A stretch of DNA of 64,000 nt from Azorinus chamasolen (GCA_963576725.1 OY755243.1:79238417-79302416), one strand, 5' to 3'. Counted from the first letter of the stretch, positions 1-47,045 are shown. Numbers and translations: made by a program. Notes: generated by a model not told the origin, from the letters alone.

Positions 1-649
1 CGCATAATGCGGCGTCTGATCAGAGTCTACACTGTTTACTGAAAGGAATTTCAATATAAAACAAAATGGAAATTTAGACCAGGCATCCCTTAGACTAAAA
101 ATTGACTACTCCAATATATAAGCATGGAAGAATCCACTTGGAGCAAATGGGTTTAAAGCTCCTAAAGGAGCTTTTTTGCATTTCTTTAATCCCGTATTAA
201 GCAACACAATCTGCTTTTACTGACTCCGGTGTTAATAAATCATATGGTCGCATCAGCCAGACTTTAGTGTAATAAACTTAATAAAGTATGAGCAAACTGC
301 AGCAATATAATTTTGGAGTTTTCTGCATTAATTACGTAATTTAGTTATTACTTATTATATAGAGCTGGGGTGTTCGCGAAATAAAATCATTTTTTGTTGG
401 GTCAGAAAACTATCTTTTAGATACTTATGACATGTGACTAAAAAAATGTATTTGTGGTGGAGTTGCTGCTGAGACAGCATGCGAAGGGCAGCTGTGGCTA
501 AAAGCTAGTGTGTTCATGTGTCATTATAAAAAAATATTCTAATTGATTTTCATGATGTCATAATTTCTTGCATAACTACTCATGAAGTAAAGGTTAATTA
601 GGTGCCTGAACTTTTTAATCCCAATGTTTTGACTGTTTATTTTTGTTCA
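1..649. other. Upstream region with repeat fragments only
   Basis: Bases 1-40 hold a piece of a family D arm (GCGGCGTCTGATCAGAG). Around 150-215 a family E-like arm with AAAGCTCCTAAAGGAGCTTT is recognisable. I see no gene. Confidence 0.4.
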
Positions 650-864
650 TTAACCCTTTCGCTGCCAATGCCGGATCTGTGATTACATATGCAAACAGTT
701 TGGATCCAGATGAGACGCCGAGTAATTCGGCGTCTCATCAGGATCCAAACTGTTTGTTACTGTTACTATGTTTTTGAAACAAAAATGAAGAAAATCAAAA
801 GAATGAAATTTTGTAGCAGACGACAAAGTTAGCAGACGACAGAGTTTGGCAGCGAAAGGGTTAA
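650..864. mobile_element. Family D TTAA MITE, complete
   Basis: TTAACCCTTTCGCTGCCAA at the left is matched by TTGGCAGCGAAAGGGTTAA at the right. The inner arm AAACAGTTTGGATCC flanks a hairpin with centre GACGCCGAGTAATTCGGCGTC. It also holds two copies of GCAGACGACA. 215 bp. Confidence 0.85.
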
Positions 865-1821
865 TAAGCTAAATTTAGATGTAAGCTGTTGAATACGTAT
901 TTTAAAACAGAAAAGGTACATTTTGCTGAAGGCCGAATGTCATGTGTGCGTGTCCTGTATAAGAAAGGACAACTGACCCAGGATATTTATAAAGTCAATA
1001 CAGTTGTTATCCTTTAAAGTCTGTGCACCAAATGGCAATTTTTACAACCAGTTTGGATCTAGATCGACGAAACAAGTGGCTTGGTTCAGGATCCGAACAA
1101 ATTGACAATCTAATACTGTTTTTTGTTTAATTGTTGAAATTGGAAAGGTGACCTTGACTTTTTTGCAGACGACAATTATTTAGATTATGGATTTCATAAG
1201 TTTAGCCTTCAGTGAAAGTCGTTTAAATAGCCACTGTGACGTCACAGGCTAAGCCAGCTGTACGTATATACATATTACTTCATATAACAATACACCCCAC
1301 GCCTTTCGGGCAAAAAGGAAATCCTCTTAACTTGCGTCCAAAATGTCGTTTGCTTTGAAACAAAGTCACTGGAATACAGAGTCGTCTGAATCAAAATTAT
1401 TGCATGAATGAAACAAGTTTAGATATAAATTATAAACATGCTAATCATTTCACGTATTATAATATAAGCAGTTTAAACTGTCAAATACTGAAATTTTAAC
1501 AGAATAAAGGTAGGCAACCTTTATCACGCTTGGAAAATTCTGTCTTCTCAAAAAATCACTGTTCCTTCTTTAATATACATCTCTTCAAAACAGCATCTGA
1601 GTGGCATCAATTTGGATCCTAATGGAATGCTTTGGTAACGCGCGTCACATTTTGGATTCAAGCCGTTTGCAAATATTCTTACCGATTCGCTTTTAAACAT
1701 GTCAAAGATTAATACATATCCGTATATCGATGACGAATATTTAATTAATCCGGCAGTCAAAACATGTTTGTCTGCAATTGTTATCTTTGCCGTCCACTTT
1801 CTGTCCGTCTCTTTCCGTCTA
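865..1821. other. Gene 1 upstream DNA
   Basis: A decayed family D copy around 1040-1170 (CAGTTTGGATCTAGATCG / GGATCCGAACAAATTG). The rest has no recognised feature. It may hold promoter elements. Confidence 0.35.
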
Positions 1822-1829
1822 TATATATA
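1822..1829 (+). promoter_or_regulatory. Probable TATA box of gene 1
   Basis: TATATATA lies 64 bp before the ATG in a pyrimidine-rich setting (CTGTCCGTCTC). The same arrangement precedes the gene 2 ATG. Transcription would start roughly 30 bp downstream, near 1850. The element is inferred from position only. Confidence 0.5.
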
Positions 1830-1885
1830 GCTGGTTTGTTCTAACCGGGCAGAATAGAACAAACCAACAACTGAGAAGCGTTACA

Positions 1886-37344
<35,459 letters not shown>

Positions 37345-37452
37345 GACCTTCAGAGGATGTCACATTGTGGAGATATAATGTACCTGTTCCAGTATTAACG
37401 AAACTAAGAAGACCATTTGGACACTACATGTTCATCTATTTTAGTTACATAA

Positions 37453-37883
37453 TACAATAAAACCTCTCTTAATCCATTCCCTCATTTTGACGCCTGTGTA
37501 AAAGCAACATTTTGACGCCTGTGTAAAAGCAACTTTTCGAAACCATTGTGATAAATAGAGAATTTGCTCCATAGGATTTGCATATTATCACAATGGTTTC
37601 AACACTACTCAATTCTTTTTGCTAGTAAATGCTCCTTTTCGGTAGATTTATTAAAAGAGGTTGGATCTAAAAATAGCCTGTAAGAGAATGGGTTAAGTGA
37701 TCACCTAAAAGATGCATTATTCTGTGTCTTAAAGGCAGTTGACAGCTTAATGCAGGATGAAAGTTATGCAGAAAGCTCCTACAGGAGATTTCAGCATTAC
37801 TTTTGTCCTGCATTAAGCAACGACCTGCAATTAAAGACACCAATGCATATACGTATGGAGGTCTCTTGAGAATGGTTTTATTG
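37453..37883. mobile_element. Family E element with nested family A MITE, at the gene 1 3' end
   Basis: TACAATAAAACCTCTC at left. Family A occupies 37469-37696. Arm GACAGCTTAATGCAGGATG / TTGTCCTGCATTAAGCAACG around AGAAAGCTCCTACAGGAG; right end AATGGTTTTATTGCA. Confidence 0.75.
37456..37461 (+). promoter_or_regulatory. Likely polyadenylation signal of gene 1 (AATAAA)
   Basis: The first AATAAA after the stop codon, 112 bp downstream. It lies inside TACAATAAAACCTCTC, a family E terminal repeat in which the usual TACAGTAAAACC has one base changed. Confidence 0.5.
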
Positions 37884-37979
37884 CACATGCTTTCTTATGT
37901 TTTACTTGTTTTCCCTGCACATGTATTTTTTGTTTGTTTAGTTGTGATGAAAAAAAAAAGCTTAGTTTTTGCGATAATA

Positions 37980-38170
37980 TTAACCCTGCTAAGCACGACC
38001 AAACTTGACATCGCTAAGCGTGACATTTGAAAATAGCTTGAATCCAGATGAGACGCCAAGTAACTTTGCGTTTCAACATGACCCAAGCTGTTTGTAACTC
38101 TGTCAATAGTACCGGTATCTCAAAAACTTGAACGAATCAGAAGTAAGTGACGACGGCAACAGATGGGAGC
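37980..38170. mobile_element. Family D copy, decayed
   Basis: TTAACCCTGCTAAGCACG and AATAGCTTGAATCCAGATGA / ATGACCCAAGCTGTTTG. Confidence 0.5.
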
Positions 38171-38388
38171 TTAACCCTTTCCATCATATTGACGACTCTG
38201 TAAAAGTCATTTTGTGAAACCATTTTGATAAATAGAACATTTGTCCTATAGGAGCAAATGCTCTATTTATCTCAATGGTTTCAAACTACAAAATTCTAAA
38301 ATTTTCTTTCTCTTTAGTTAATGCTCCTTTTTGGTAGATTTATTCAAAGAGGTTGTATCTAAAAATAGCCTATGGGGTAATGGGTTAA
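38171..38388. mobile_element. Family A MITE, complete
   Basis: TTAACCCTTTCCATCATATT to GGGGTAATGGGTTAA. Confidence 0.9.
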
Positions 38389-38439
38389 GCAGACCTCATT
38401 TTCATAGCAGGCTAAGGGTTAACACATTTTACAGATACA

Positions 38440-38785
38440 TGTTCTTTAATCCTTTGATGCAATATCATTTGCAAACACTGTAGACCCAGATCAGAGGGCT
38501 TCTAGAGGATCTGACCAGGGTGTACATTATTTGTCATTTAAAATACTCTAGCAAGTTTAACTCTTTCCTCCATAAGTATACCTTTCTACACCTCTGTAAA
38601 AGTTACCTGTTGAAACCATTGTGATAAATAGAGCATTTGCTCCTATAGGAGCAAATCCTCTATTTATCACAATGATTTCAAATTACAAAATTCTAAAAAA
38701 AATCCTTTCTCTAGTTAATGCTCCTTTTCGGTAGATTTATTCAAAGAGGTTGTATCTAAAAATAGCCTATGAGCTAATGGGTTAA
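38440..38785. mobile_element. Family B fragment and family A MITE
   Basis: Family B-like core 38468-38530 (TTTGCAAACACTGTAGACCC). Family A 38557-38785 (TTAACTCTTTCCTCCATAAG to GAGCTAATGGGTTAA). Confidence 0.8.
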
Positions 38786-38814
38786 TCACCTTTCATACTG
38801 AGCGGACTCTATAG

Positions 38815-39072
38815 TTAACCCTTTCCCTCATATAAACGTGTTTTCATGCATTTGCAAACAGAGTAGACCCAGATCAGATGGCTCCTGGAGGAGCCATCTG
38901 ATCAGGGTCTGCTCTGTTTGCTAATAGAATTTGATAGATCTGTTTCTTTGCTTTCTAAATTTCTAAAATGTCTACAATGTTCCACCTTCCATATTTCTTT
39001 CAAACTATTTTGTTAATGAATATTCAGTAGGTATTGAAAGTTGGCCTAAATTCAGAACAGGGAAAGGGTTAA
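38815..39072. mobile_element. Family B MITE, complete
   Basis: TTAACCCTTTCCCTCATATA to AACAGGGAAAGGGTTAA. Apex GGCTCCTGGAGGAGCC. Confidence 0.9.
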
Positions 39073-39280
39073 ATATTGATGGACTTCCACTTTCATACAA
39101 TAATTTAGCGTTAAAACTTAAAAGGAGTAAGAGATGGTGATGTTTGTTTAGATTTTGTATTGTTTGTGTATGCGTTAGTTTTGGGAGTGACAATTGTCTA
39201 CCACCTCAAACATGTGAATTGGCTGACATAGCTTGTTGATCTCCATGAGGAAATGTGTTCCAAATATTTGTTATACATTT

Positions 39281-40432
39281 TTAGCTCACCAGAGCACAAA
39301 GTGCTCAGGTTGAGCTTTAGTGATCGCCTGATGTCCATCGTGTGTCGGCATGCGCTGCGCGTCGTAAATCGTTAACAATTTGAACCTTTAAAAATCTTCT
39401 CCTCTGAATCTACAGGATTCTCAGCTTTCATCTTTGGCATATAGCATCATCTGTAGGTCTTCTACAAAAGTTATATAGATTATGGCCCTGGGGTCAAAAT
39501 TGGCCCTACCCAAGGAGTTTTCTTTAGATTAGAAACACATAGTGAAAACTTTGAAAATCTACTTCTCTGAAACTGGAAGATTCTCAACTTTGATATTAGG
39601 CACATAGCATCATGTTCAGGTCCTCTACAAAAGTTATATAAATTATGAGCCTGGATCAAAATTGGCCTAGCCCCAGGGCTGGCCAGTTTTCTATAGAAAC
39701 ATATTGTGAAAACTTTGAAAATGTTCTCCTGAAACTTAAAGGTTCTCAGCTTTCATATTTGGCACATAGCGTCATGTCAAGGTCCTCTACAAAATTTGTG
39801 TGAGTGTGGACCCCTGGGATCAAATGTGGTCCCGCCCCAGGGCTGGCCAGTTTTCTATAGAAACATATAGTGAAAACTTTGAAAATCTTCTCCTCTGAAA
39901 CTGGAAGGTTCCCAGCTTTCATATTTGGCACATAACATCAGCTGTAGGTCTTTTGCAAAATTTGCACAAATTCTGCCCCTGGGGTCAAAATTTACCATGC
40001 CCCAGGGGTGCCTTGTTTTATATAGAAACATTGTGAAAATTTTGAAAATCTTTTCCTCTGAAACATGAAGGTTCTCAGCTTTCATCTTTGGTGCATAGCA
40101 TCAACTTTAGGTCTTTTACAAAAGTTGTATAAATTCTGCCCCTGGGGTCAAATTTTACCATGCCCCAGGGGTGCCTTGTTTTATATAGAAACATATAGTG
40201 AAAACTTTGAAAATCTTCTCCTCTGAAAATGGAAGGTTCTCAGCTTTCATATTTGGCACATAGCATCATCTTGAAGTCCTCTACAAAAGTTGTATGAATT
40301 ATGCCCCTTGGGTCAAATGAGGTCCCGCCCCAGGGGTGGCCAGTTTTCCATAGAAACATATAGTGAAAACTTTGAAATCTTCTCCTCTGATTGTCTGGTG
40401 AGCAATATCAGGGCATCATGGCCCTCTTGTTA
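39281..40432. mobile_element. Pearl/Helentron-like element P5
   Basis: Starts TAGCTCACCAGAGCACAAAG/TGCTCAGG (hairpin). Internal imperfect repeats of roughly 180-200 bp contain CATATAGTGAAAACTTTGAA, CTTCTCCTCTGAAACTGGAA and GGCACATAGCATCAT. Ends GGTGAGCAATATCAGG..ATGGCCCTCTTGTT. Confidence 0.7.
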
Positions 40433-41221
40433 TACATTAATTTGCAATAACTATATATTTTTATTACTAACATGAGTATATTCTTTGTTTGCTATTTGTT
40501 TATTAGCTCACCTGAGCCAAAGGCTCAAGGTGAGCTATTGTGACCGCCTGTCGTCCGTCGTCCGTCTGTCCGTCTGTCCGTCTGTCCGTCTGTCCGTCCG
40601 TCTGTCCGTTCACTTTTATTTCAAATGACTTCTTCTCCTAAACCACTGGGAGGATTTCAACCAAATTTCACAGAAATGTACCTTAGGATGTCCTCTATCA
40701 GTTTTGTTAAAATCATGACCCCCGGGCAAAAAATGGCCCCGCCCCACTACTTTTACAGGTTTTTTTTTTTAAATCTTTAAAAATCTTCTTCTCTGAAACC
40801 ACAATTTCTAGAGCTTTGATATTTGGTATATAGCATCATCTAATGGTCCTTTACCAAGTTTGTTAAAATGATGACCCCCGGGCCAAAAATGGCCCTGCCC
40901 TGGGGCTTGTAGTTTTTACATAGACTTATATAGGGAAACCTTTAAAAATCTTTTTGTCTGAAACCACATAATCTAGAGCTAAGATATTTGGTATGAAGCA
41001 TCACCTAATATACCACTACAAGGTGTGTTCAAATAATGACCCCTGGGCCATAAATGGTCTCACCCTGGGGTTTTATGCTACTTAACATCAGAATCTGTAA
41101 CACTTAAAAGGTAATTTCCTCACAGTTATTTCCCTTGTCCCATCAGCATAGCCATAAGGGACAAAGGGAGATAACTGCATTGGATTGCTAGTATCATTCT
41201 ATTTATAACTATTTATAATAA

Positions 41222-41387
41222 AATGTTGAAGGTGAATCAGTGTAGCTGTTTTAGAAGGCATAGAAACATCTATCAAATTCCATTAGCAAATAACAGACCT
41301 TGATCCTATAGGAGCCACCTTATCTGGGTCTACTCTGTTTGCAGATGCATGAAAACAAGTTTACATGAGAGAAATTAAGGGTTAAAT
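41222..41387. mobile_element. Family B MITE
   Basis: CATTAGCAAATAACAGACCT core with apex GATCCTATAGGAGCC; right end AAATTAAGGGTTAA. Confidence 0.65.
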
Positions 41388-41469
41388 AAACAACTCCAGA
41401 TCTGCAGACCAGCAGCAGGTCAAAGTTACAGCTGCTTGGCAGTAAAATCTCTCCAGGTCAATGCTGACT

Positions 41470-41690
41470 CTTAACTCTTTGCATGCTAGTGGTGAAACTG
41501 TGATTACCTATGCAAACAGTTTGGATCCAGATGAGAGGCCGCATACTGCGGCGTCTCATCAGGATCCAAACTGTTTGTCATCTTAACCATATTTTTGCAA
41601 AAAAATGAAAGTAAGTTTATTTTAAGAATTGAAGCAGATGACAATAACTTTTTGTTGCAGACGAAACATTAAAGGCATTTTGACCCATTA
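41470..41690. mobile_element. Family D MITE
   Basis: TTAACTCTTTGCATGCTAGT at left. AAACAGTTTGGATCCAGATG / CATCAGGATCCAAACTGTTT arms around GCCGCATACTGCGGC. Confidence 0.7.
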
Positions 41691-42227
41691 ACCCCAGTGT
41701 GTAGTGTGAGTGTCTTCCAATGTCTCTCAAATTAGATGTGAGAGATATAGGAAAGTAACAATTCAGGCAATCAAGGAAAATGATCACCATCTAGACTTTT
41801 GATCTGGGTCCAAACCCAACTGATGTAAGTCATGGTAATGTTTAAGAAAACTGTGAAAACATGATTATGAAATGGCCCAACTGATATAAGTCATGGTAAT
41901 TCTTAAGAAAACATGATAATGCATTTCCCCCCCCCCCCCCCCCCCCCTTAACAATGATAGGTTAAACTTACTACTGTGGATTAAGTCTGCTGCCCCAAAA
42001 AGCATCTTAAATATTACTTTTTCATAAAATTTGATGACAACACATTAAAAAGTTCTAAAATGTCTGAATCTTGTATGATATTAATGAAATAACTAAGTAA
42101 ATATAACTTCATTATAACAGTAGAGGTAACTCTTCTCAATTTCAATTGTTAAAAATACTAATGACCCGTTTAATTGAATTATCTTCAGATATTCACACCT
42201 AGAGCTAGAATTATTTCTAAACACCTA

Positions 42228-42623
42228 TTAACCCTTAACCTGTTTGCTTTGACAAAAATTGATCTGGGACCACTCTTGTTTGCTAATGCTTAAAAAAAAA
42301 TTATTGCCATAAATAGAAGTTTTAGCTTTGAAAAAAACTGTAAAATCAAATCTATATCTTGTCAAATGTAAAAAGAGCAGACCCTGATCAGACAGCTTCT
42401 ATAGCAGCCGTCTGATCTAGTCTACTCTTATTTTTAATGTGTAAAACACATTATTTCTCTGAAGAGAAGTTTTTGCTTTGACAAAAACTGTAGAATCCGA
42501 TCTATATTGTGTCAAAAGAAACAGAGAAGACCCAGATCAGACAGCTTCCGTAGGAGTCGTCTGATCTGAGTCTACTCTGTTTGCTAATGCATAAAAACAG
42601 CTTTATATGAGGGAAAGGGTTAA
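42228..42623. mobile_element. Two overlapping family B MITEs
   Basis: First core 42365-42432, second core 42515-42588. GTTTTTGCTTTGACAAAAAC is present in each; right end GAGGGAAAGGGTTAA. Confidence 0.7.
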
Positions 42624-43264
42624 ACGATTTTTAAAGATATTCTTATTGGTCATTTCACACAAAAACTGGCATTATGTACTGCCTAGCACTCTATTTGCCT
42701 ATATACCTGGGTCAAGGTATAATTGCATAGCTTTATTGAAGTCATTTGAATTTCTCAAAGACCAGTTTTAGGCATTTTGAGCTAAGGCAAAAATGGCACA
42801 AGTTGTAAACAGTTTAGGTCTTGGTCAACCAGTCACTTGGTATTAGTTCTGAATTCAGTTCAAGTTTATTCAGCAGTTAAAGGGTGAAAGCAGTGCACTA
42901 AGCTTATTTCATCTGCTAGAAATGTTGTCCACTGAAAAATTAACATGTCAATATACATGTATTACTGTAACTCAGGTGAGCGATATAGGGCCAATGGCCC
43001 TCTTGTTTTTTGTTAATTTTGCTTTTGTTTTAGCTTTGTTTCTCTTTTTGTTAATTTAATGATGCCAGATATTTGGATTACACGAGAATATAATTGCCAT
43101 TGTTTTACATATTGTCGAGTTTTATCTGCTCGCTAGCTTACAGAAGGTACAATCATGCTGTGAAGTGATATACATATATACACATGTGAAATGAAATATA
43201 CACCTTGTAAAGACTTGAACGTTTTTTATTCTGGCGCCATTTAATCATGTACTATCACATCTGT

Positions 43265-43484
43265 TTAACCTTTCCCTCCATAAATACGCCTTTCTATGCC
43301 TTTACAAACAGAGTAGACCCAGATCAGGGTCTGTTCCGTTTGCTTATGATATAATATAGATATGATTCTACAGTTTCTACCAATACCGAAACATCCTGTG
43401 TCCATGGGTTATTAAATCAGTTAATCTAAGTAATATTCATGATGTTGTTATTATTACCTGAATATTCGTGGAGTAAAGGGTTAA
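43265..43484. mobile_element. Family B MITE
   Basis: TTAACCTTTCCCTCCATAAA to GGAGTAAAGGGTTAA. Most of the palindrome is deleted (CAGATCAGGGTCTG). Confidence 0.8.
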
Positions 43485-43760
43485 ACCAGGTGCGGATCCA
43501 GGATTTCAGATTATTTTTTTTGGGGGGGGGGGGGGTGCGTAGATTGTTTTTGGAGGGGGGGGGCGTTCTGTTTAATTCACCTTGCTTAAGCAGCCACCTG
43601 CTCTAAATACCAACTAATTAACACAATTTAGTGGTCGTTATAGATAGGTTTTACTGTATATAGTTCTAAAATATTACTAAAAAATTGTTTTGACAATTTT
43701 AGGGGGGAGGGGGCCTACGCCGGCTCACCCCCTCTAAATCAGCGCCTGAAAACGGCACGT
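43485..43760. mobile_element. Family E debris and G-rich tracts
   Basis: G homopolymers at 43518-43536 and 43554-43563. Family E right end GTGGTCGTTATAGATAGGTT to 43660. Confidence 0.5.
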
Positions 43761-44233
43761 GAACCCTTATTCTCATTTTGTCACGCCTTTTGCAAACGGC
43801 GGCCATCTGTCCGTAGGAACCACCTGATCAGGGTCTGCTTATGAAATAATAATAGATATGGTTACAGCTTTTACCAAACATCCAGTGTGCCAAACATCCT
43901 GTGTGCATAATAAAACTTCAACTCCAAGATATCCATGATGTCCTTTTCGCTTACGTGAATACTGAACAGGGAAAAGGTAACCCTTTCCCTGTTCTGTTCT
44001 GTTCTATTTTATTCCAAATTTCAATACCTGCCGAGTCGTGCTGACTATTCCTGGACAATGTAGTTACGATGAAATATGGAAGGTGAAACATTTTAACCTT
44101 AAAGAAACATCTATCAAATTCAATTAGCAAACAGAAGAGACCCTGATCAGACGGCTCCTATAGGAACCGTCTGATCTAGGTCTACTCTGTTTGCAGATGC
44201 GTGAAAAGGCGTTAATATGATGGAAAGTGTTAA
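43760..44233. mobile_element. Two adjacent family B MITEs
   Basis: 43760-43981 (decayed, right end AACAGGGAAAAGGTAA) and 43979-44233 (core 44128-44196, right end GATGGAAAGTGTTAA). Confidence 0.65.
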
Positions 44234-44293
44234 GCAATGTTCGTCTGCTGAAGGGACCATGCAAATCACTTTGAGATAACAGGCGTAAATATC

Positions 44294-44515
44294 AATAACC
44301 CATTGCCTCGTAGGCTATTTTTATATCCAACCTTTTTTAATAAATCTACCGAAAAGGAGCATTAACTAGAGAAAAGGAAACTTTTAGAATTTTTGTAGTT
44401 TGAAACAATTGTGATAAATAGAGCATTTGCTCCTATAGGAGCAAATGCTCTATTTATCACAATTGTTTCAACATGTGACTTTTGCAGAGGCGTCAATATG
44501 AGGGAATGGGATAAG
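44294..44515. mobile_element. Family A MITE
   Basis: ATAACCCATTGCCTCGTAGG to GAGGGAATGGGATAA, both TTAA mutated; hairpin perfect. Confidence 0.9.
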
Positions 44516-44656
44516 CTGATATCATGAACATGTTTGGCCATGGCAAACACTGTAGAATCAGATCTGTATAATTCCATAAGCAAACAAAGCAAACCCTGAT
44601 CTGGGTATACTCTGTTTGCAAAGGGATTAAAAACGTATTTATGGAGTAACGGGTTG
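44515..44656. mobile_element. Family B MITE, decayed
   Basis: AAGCAAACAAAGCAAACCCT / GTATACTCTGTTTGC with the inner palindrome missing. Confidence 0.6.
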
Positions 44657-44814
44657 ATATATTGTTATTTAGAGGGTTAATTAACGACATTGTGTAAATG
44701 TAATTAATATTGCCGAAAGGCAAATGCCATTTCGCGTACATGTTTGGAACAGTACAGCTGACATAAGAAATTGTCAATAGATTTGTTAACCATCAACACT
44801 CTACTGACGAATTT

Positions 44815-45125
44815 TGGTTATCTCGCGACTACGACATAGCCTGTCCAATCAGAGGCTTTGGCTATCTCCCGGCAACGACATAGCTGTCCAATCAGAAGCT
44901 TTGGTCATCTTGACACTACGACTTGACTGTCCAATTAGAAGCCTTGATTTATCTCGCGGCTACGACATAACTGCCCAATCAGAAGTTTTGATTATCTCGC
45001 GGCTACGACATAACTGCCCATTCAGAAGTTTTGATTATCTCGCGGCTACGACATAACTGCCCAATCAGAAGTTTCGATTATCTCACGGCTACGACATGAC
45101 TGTCCAGTCAGAAGCCTTGATTATT
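44815..45125. repeat. Minisatellite, about seven units of 43-44 bp
   Basis: Units read TTATCTCGCGGCTACGACAT then AACTGCCCAATCAGAAGTTT. Identity rises toward the middle units. Confidence 0.9.
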
Positions 45126-45151
45126 TCATCGCCAAGAGACTCAACAGAGGG

Positions 45152-45358
45152 TTAACCCATTCCCTCATATTGACGACTTTTGACGACTCCGTAAAAGTCA
45201 CTTTGTGAAATCATTGTGATAAATAGAGCATTTGCTCCTATAGGAGCAAATGCTCTATTTATCACAATGATTTCAAACTACAAAATTCTAAAATTTTCCT
45301 TTTCGGTAGATTTATTCAAAGGGGTTATATCTAAAATAGCCTAAATTGAACGAGATAA
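45152..45358. mobile_element. Family A MITE, right end decayed
   Basis: TTAACCCATTCCCTCATATT at left. Hairpin perfect; right side lacks part of the arm (TTTTCCTTTTCGGTAG). Confidence 0.85.
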
Positions 45359-45371
45359 AGTCAAATAATAT

Positions 45372-45616
45372 ACAGTAAAACCTCTCCATAACACCTTACG
45401 GCCACTAAATTGTGTTAATTAGTTGATATTTAATGCAGGTGGGTGCTTAATTAGTTGGTATTTAATGGGGGTAGGTGCTTAAAGCAAGATGAAAGTAAAA
45501 CAGAACGCTCCTATAGTAGCGTTCTGTTTTACTTTCACCTTGCTTTAAGCACCCACCTGCCTTTAACACAAATAATTGATGTAATTTAGTGGCCGTTATA
45601 GAGAGGTTTTACTGTA
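45372..45616. mobile_element. Family E element, complete
   Basis: TACAGTAAAACCTCTCCATA to TATAGAGAGGTTTTACTGTA. Core CAGAACGCTCCTATAGTAGC. Very close to 49534-49742. Confidence 0.85.
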
Positions 45617-45686
45617 TGCTGATTAGAATGAAAGAATGAGGTACAAGTCTTCTTGTAAAATATACCTTTTGAATGTATGCTGTTGT

Positions 45687-45970
45687 TTAACCCTTTACTT
45701 CATGAATATTTATGTGAGAAATCATGACAGCATGAATATTGATTAGATTATTTCTAATAATAGCGCGTAACACAATGTTTTGGCCATGACAGAAACTGTG
45801 CAATCATATCTTTATTAGTGAATAAGCAAATAGAGCAGACCCAGATCAGACGGCTCTTATAGGCTATAAGAGCCGTCTAGCTGATGGGGGTCTGCACAAT
45901 AGGAGCCATCTGATCTGGGTCTTCTCTGTTTGGAAAGGCACAGAAAGGCGTATTTATGAAGTAAAGGATA
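45687..45970. mobile_element. Family B MITE with extra hairpin segment
   Basis: TTAACCCTTTACTTCATGAA. An additional palindrome GGCTCTTATAGGCTATAAGA (near 45860) is inserted beside the core. Confidence 0.65.
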
Positions 45971-46085
45971 ATAATGATGGACAAATCCACTTTTGATCTT
46001 CAGCAATCAAAAGGTTAATACTTTTATATACACATGACTTGGTAGAGAAAGACTTGGTGAGCTCAGCAGTTTGCCGACTATTTCA

Positions 46086-46560
46086 ACAGATAATATTTAA
46101 TTTAATCACTATAGGCAATTAAAGTCACCTCGTGGCGCAGCGGGTTAGCGTCGGACTTCGAGGCTAACCAGCTGCACGAGCTTCACAAGAAAATCGCTGT
46201 GTTATTATTCTTCAAAAACTCGCCATAGTCCGGGAAAAAAACTCTGTAAAAGTCACTTCTTGAAACCATTGTGATATATAGAGCATTTGCTCCCCAAGAG
46301 CAAATGCTCTATCTTTCACAATGGTTTAAACACTACACAATTCTAAAAATACAAAAACATTTTCTCTAGTTAATGCTCATTTTCGGTAGATTGGTTCAAA
46401 GAGGTTGGATCTAAAAATAGCCTATGAGGGAATGAGTTAAACATATTTAATTTAATCACTATAGGCAATTAAAGTCACCTCGTGGCGCAGCGGTTTAGCG
46501 TCGGACTTCGAGTCTAACGAGCTTCACGAGAAATTCGCCGTTTTATTTAATTTTTAAAAA
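46086..46560 (+). repeat. Duplicated tRNA-like (SINE-type) stretch around a family A MITE
   Basis: TCACCTCGTGGCGCAGCGGG at 46125 recurs at 46478. TGGCGCAGCGGG fits the RNA polymerase III A box and the tRNA D-arm (TRGCNNAGYNGG). No B box is evident. The repeat unit extends from AATTTAATCACTATAGGC through CACGAG. The MITE (46237-46440) lies between the two copies. Confidence 0.55.
46237..46440. mobile_element. Family A MITE, left end truncated
   Basis: Starts inside the element at CTCTGTAAAAGTCACTTC and ends GAGGGAATGAGTTAA. Confidence 0.85.
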
Positions 46561-46656
46561 ACTCGTCAGCAAAACCCTATTGTATGGAACGGAATAGTCT
46601 GGAAAATACAAATCTATGAATAAAAACGACAGGTTATCCGCTAATTGCTTGTAGAC

Positions 46657-46902
46657 TTTTTATGCCCCCAACGGCGGACATATAGTAATCGCATTGTCCG
46701 TCCTTCTGTCCGTCCGTCCCAAATTTCTTGTCCCTTCTATAACTTTTTTTAATCTGTGAATGGATTTCAAAATAACTTGGCACAAATGTTCACCACACAA
46801 AGACGTTGTGTCGCGTTCAACTCCCTTGTCCATGGGTCAAAGGTCATCCTTCATGGTCAAAGGTGGGGGTGGGGCATATAAGTGTTTCACCAACACACTG
46901 AT
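46657..46902. mobile_element. Pearl/Helentron-like element P7, short
   Basis: TTTTTATGCCCCCAACGGCG at left, (CCGT)n, TTCACCACACAAAGACG, then GTGTTTCACCAACACACTGATG at right. Confidence 0.6.
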
Positions 46903-47045
46903 GTTTATAATTGAACTATGAAAGAGGGATTTTTCATCATGATAGAACTGTAGAAGCAGATCCATATTATATCATAAGCAAACAGATCAGACCTGATCTA
47001 GTCTTCGTCTACTCTATTTGCAAAGACGTTTCTAAAAAGTAAAAG
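46903..47045. mobile_element. Family B fragment
   Basis: AAGCAAACAGATCAGACC / CTACTCTATTTGC core, inner part lost. Confidence 0.5.

Larger units (their letters stand above)
40503..43010. mobile_element. Pearl/Helentron-like element P6 with later insertions
   Basis: Starts TTAGCTCACCTGAGCCAAAG/GCTCAAGGTGAGC. (TCCGTCTG)n at about 40555-40612; repeats with TTTGGTATATAGCATCATC. Ends CTCAGGTGAGCGATATAGGG/CCAATGGCCCTCTTGTT. Contains a family B copy (41222-41387), a family D copy (about 41470-41690), a C homopolymer (about 41927-41948) and a double family B block (42228-42623). Confidence 0.65.

Noticed and set aside
46125..46200. A functional tRNA gene
   Set aside because: Only the 5' half resembles tRNA. 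No B box, T-arm or acceptor pairing could be found.
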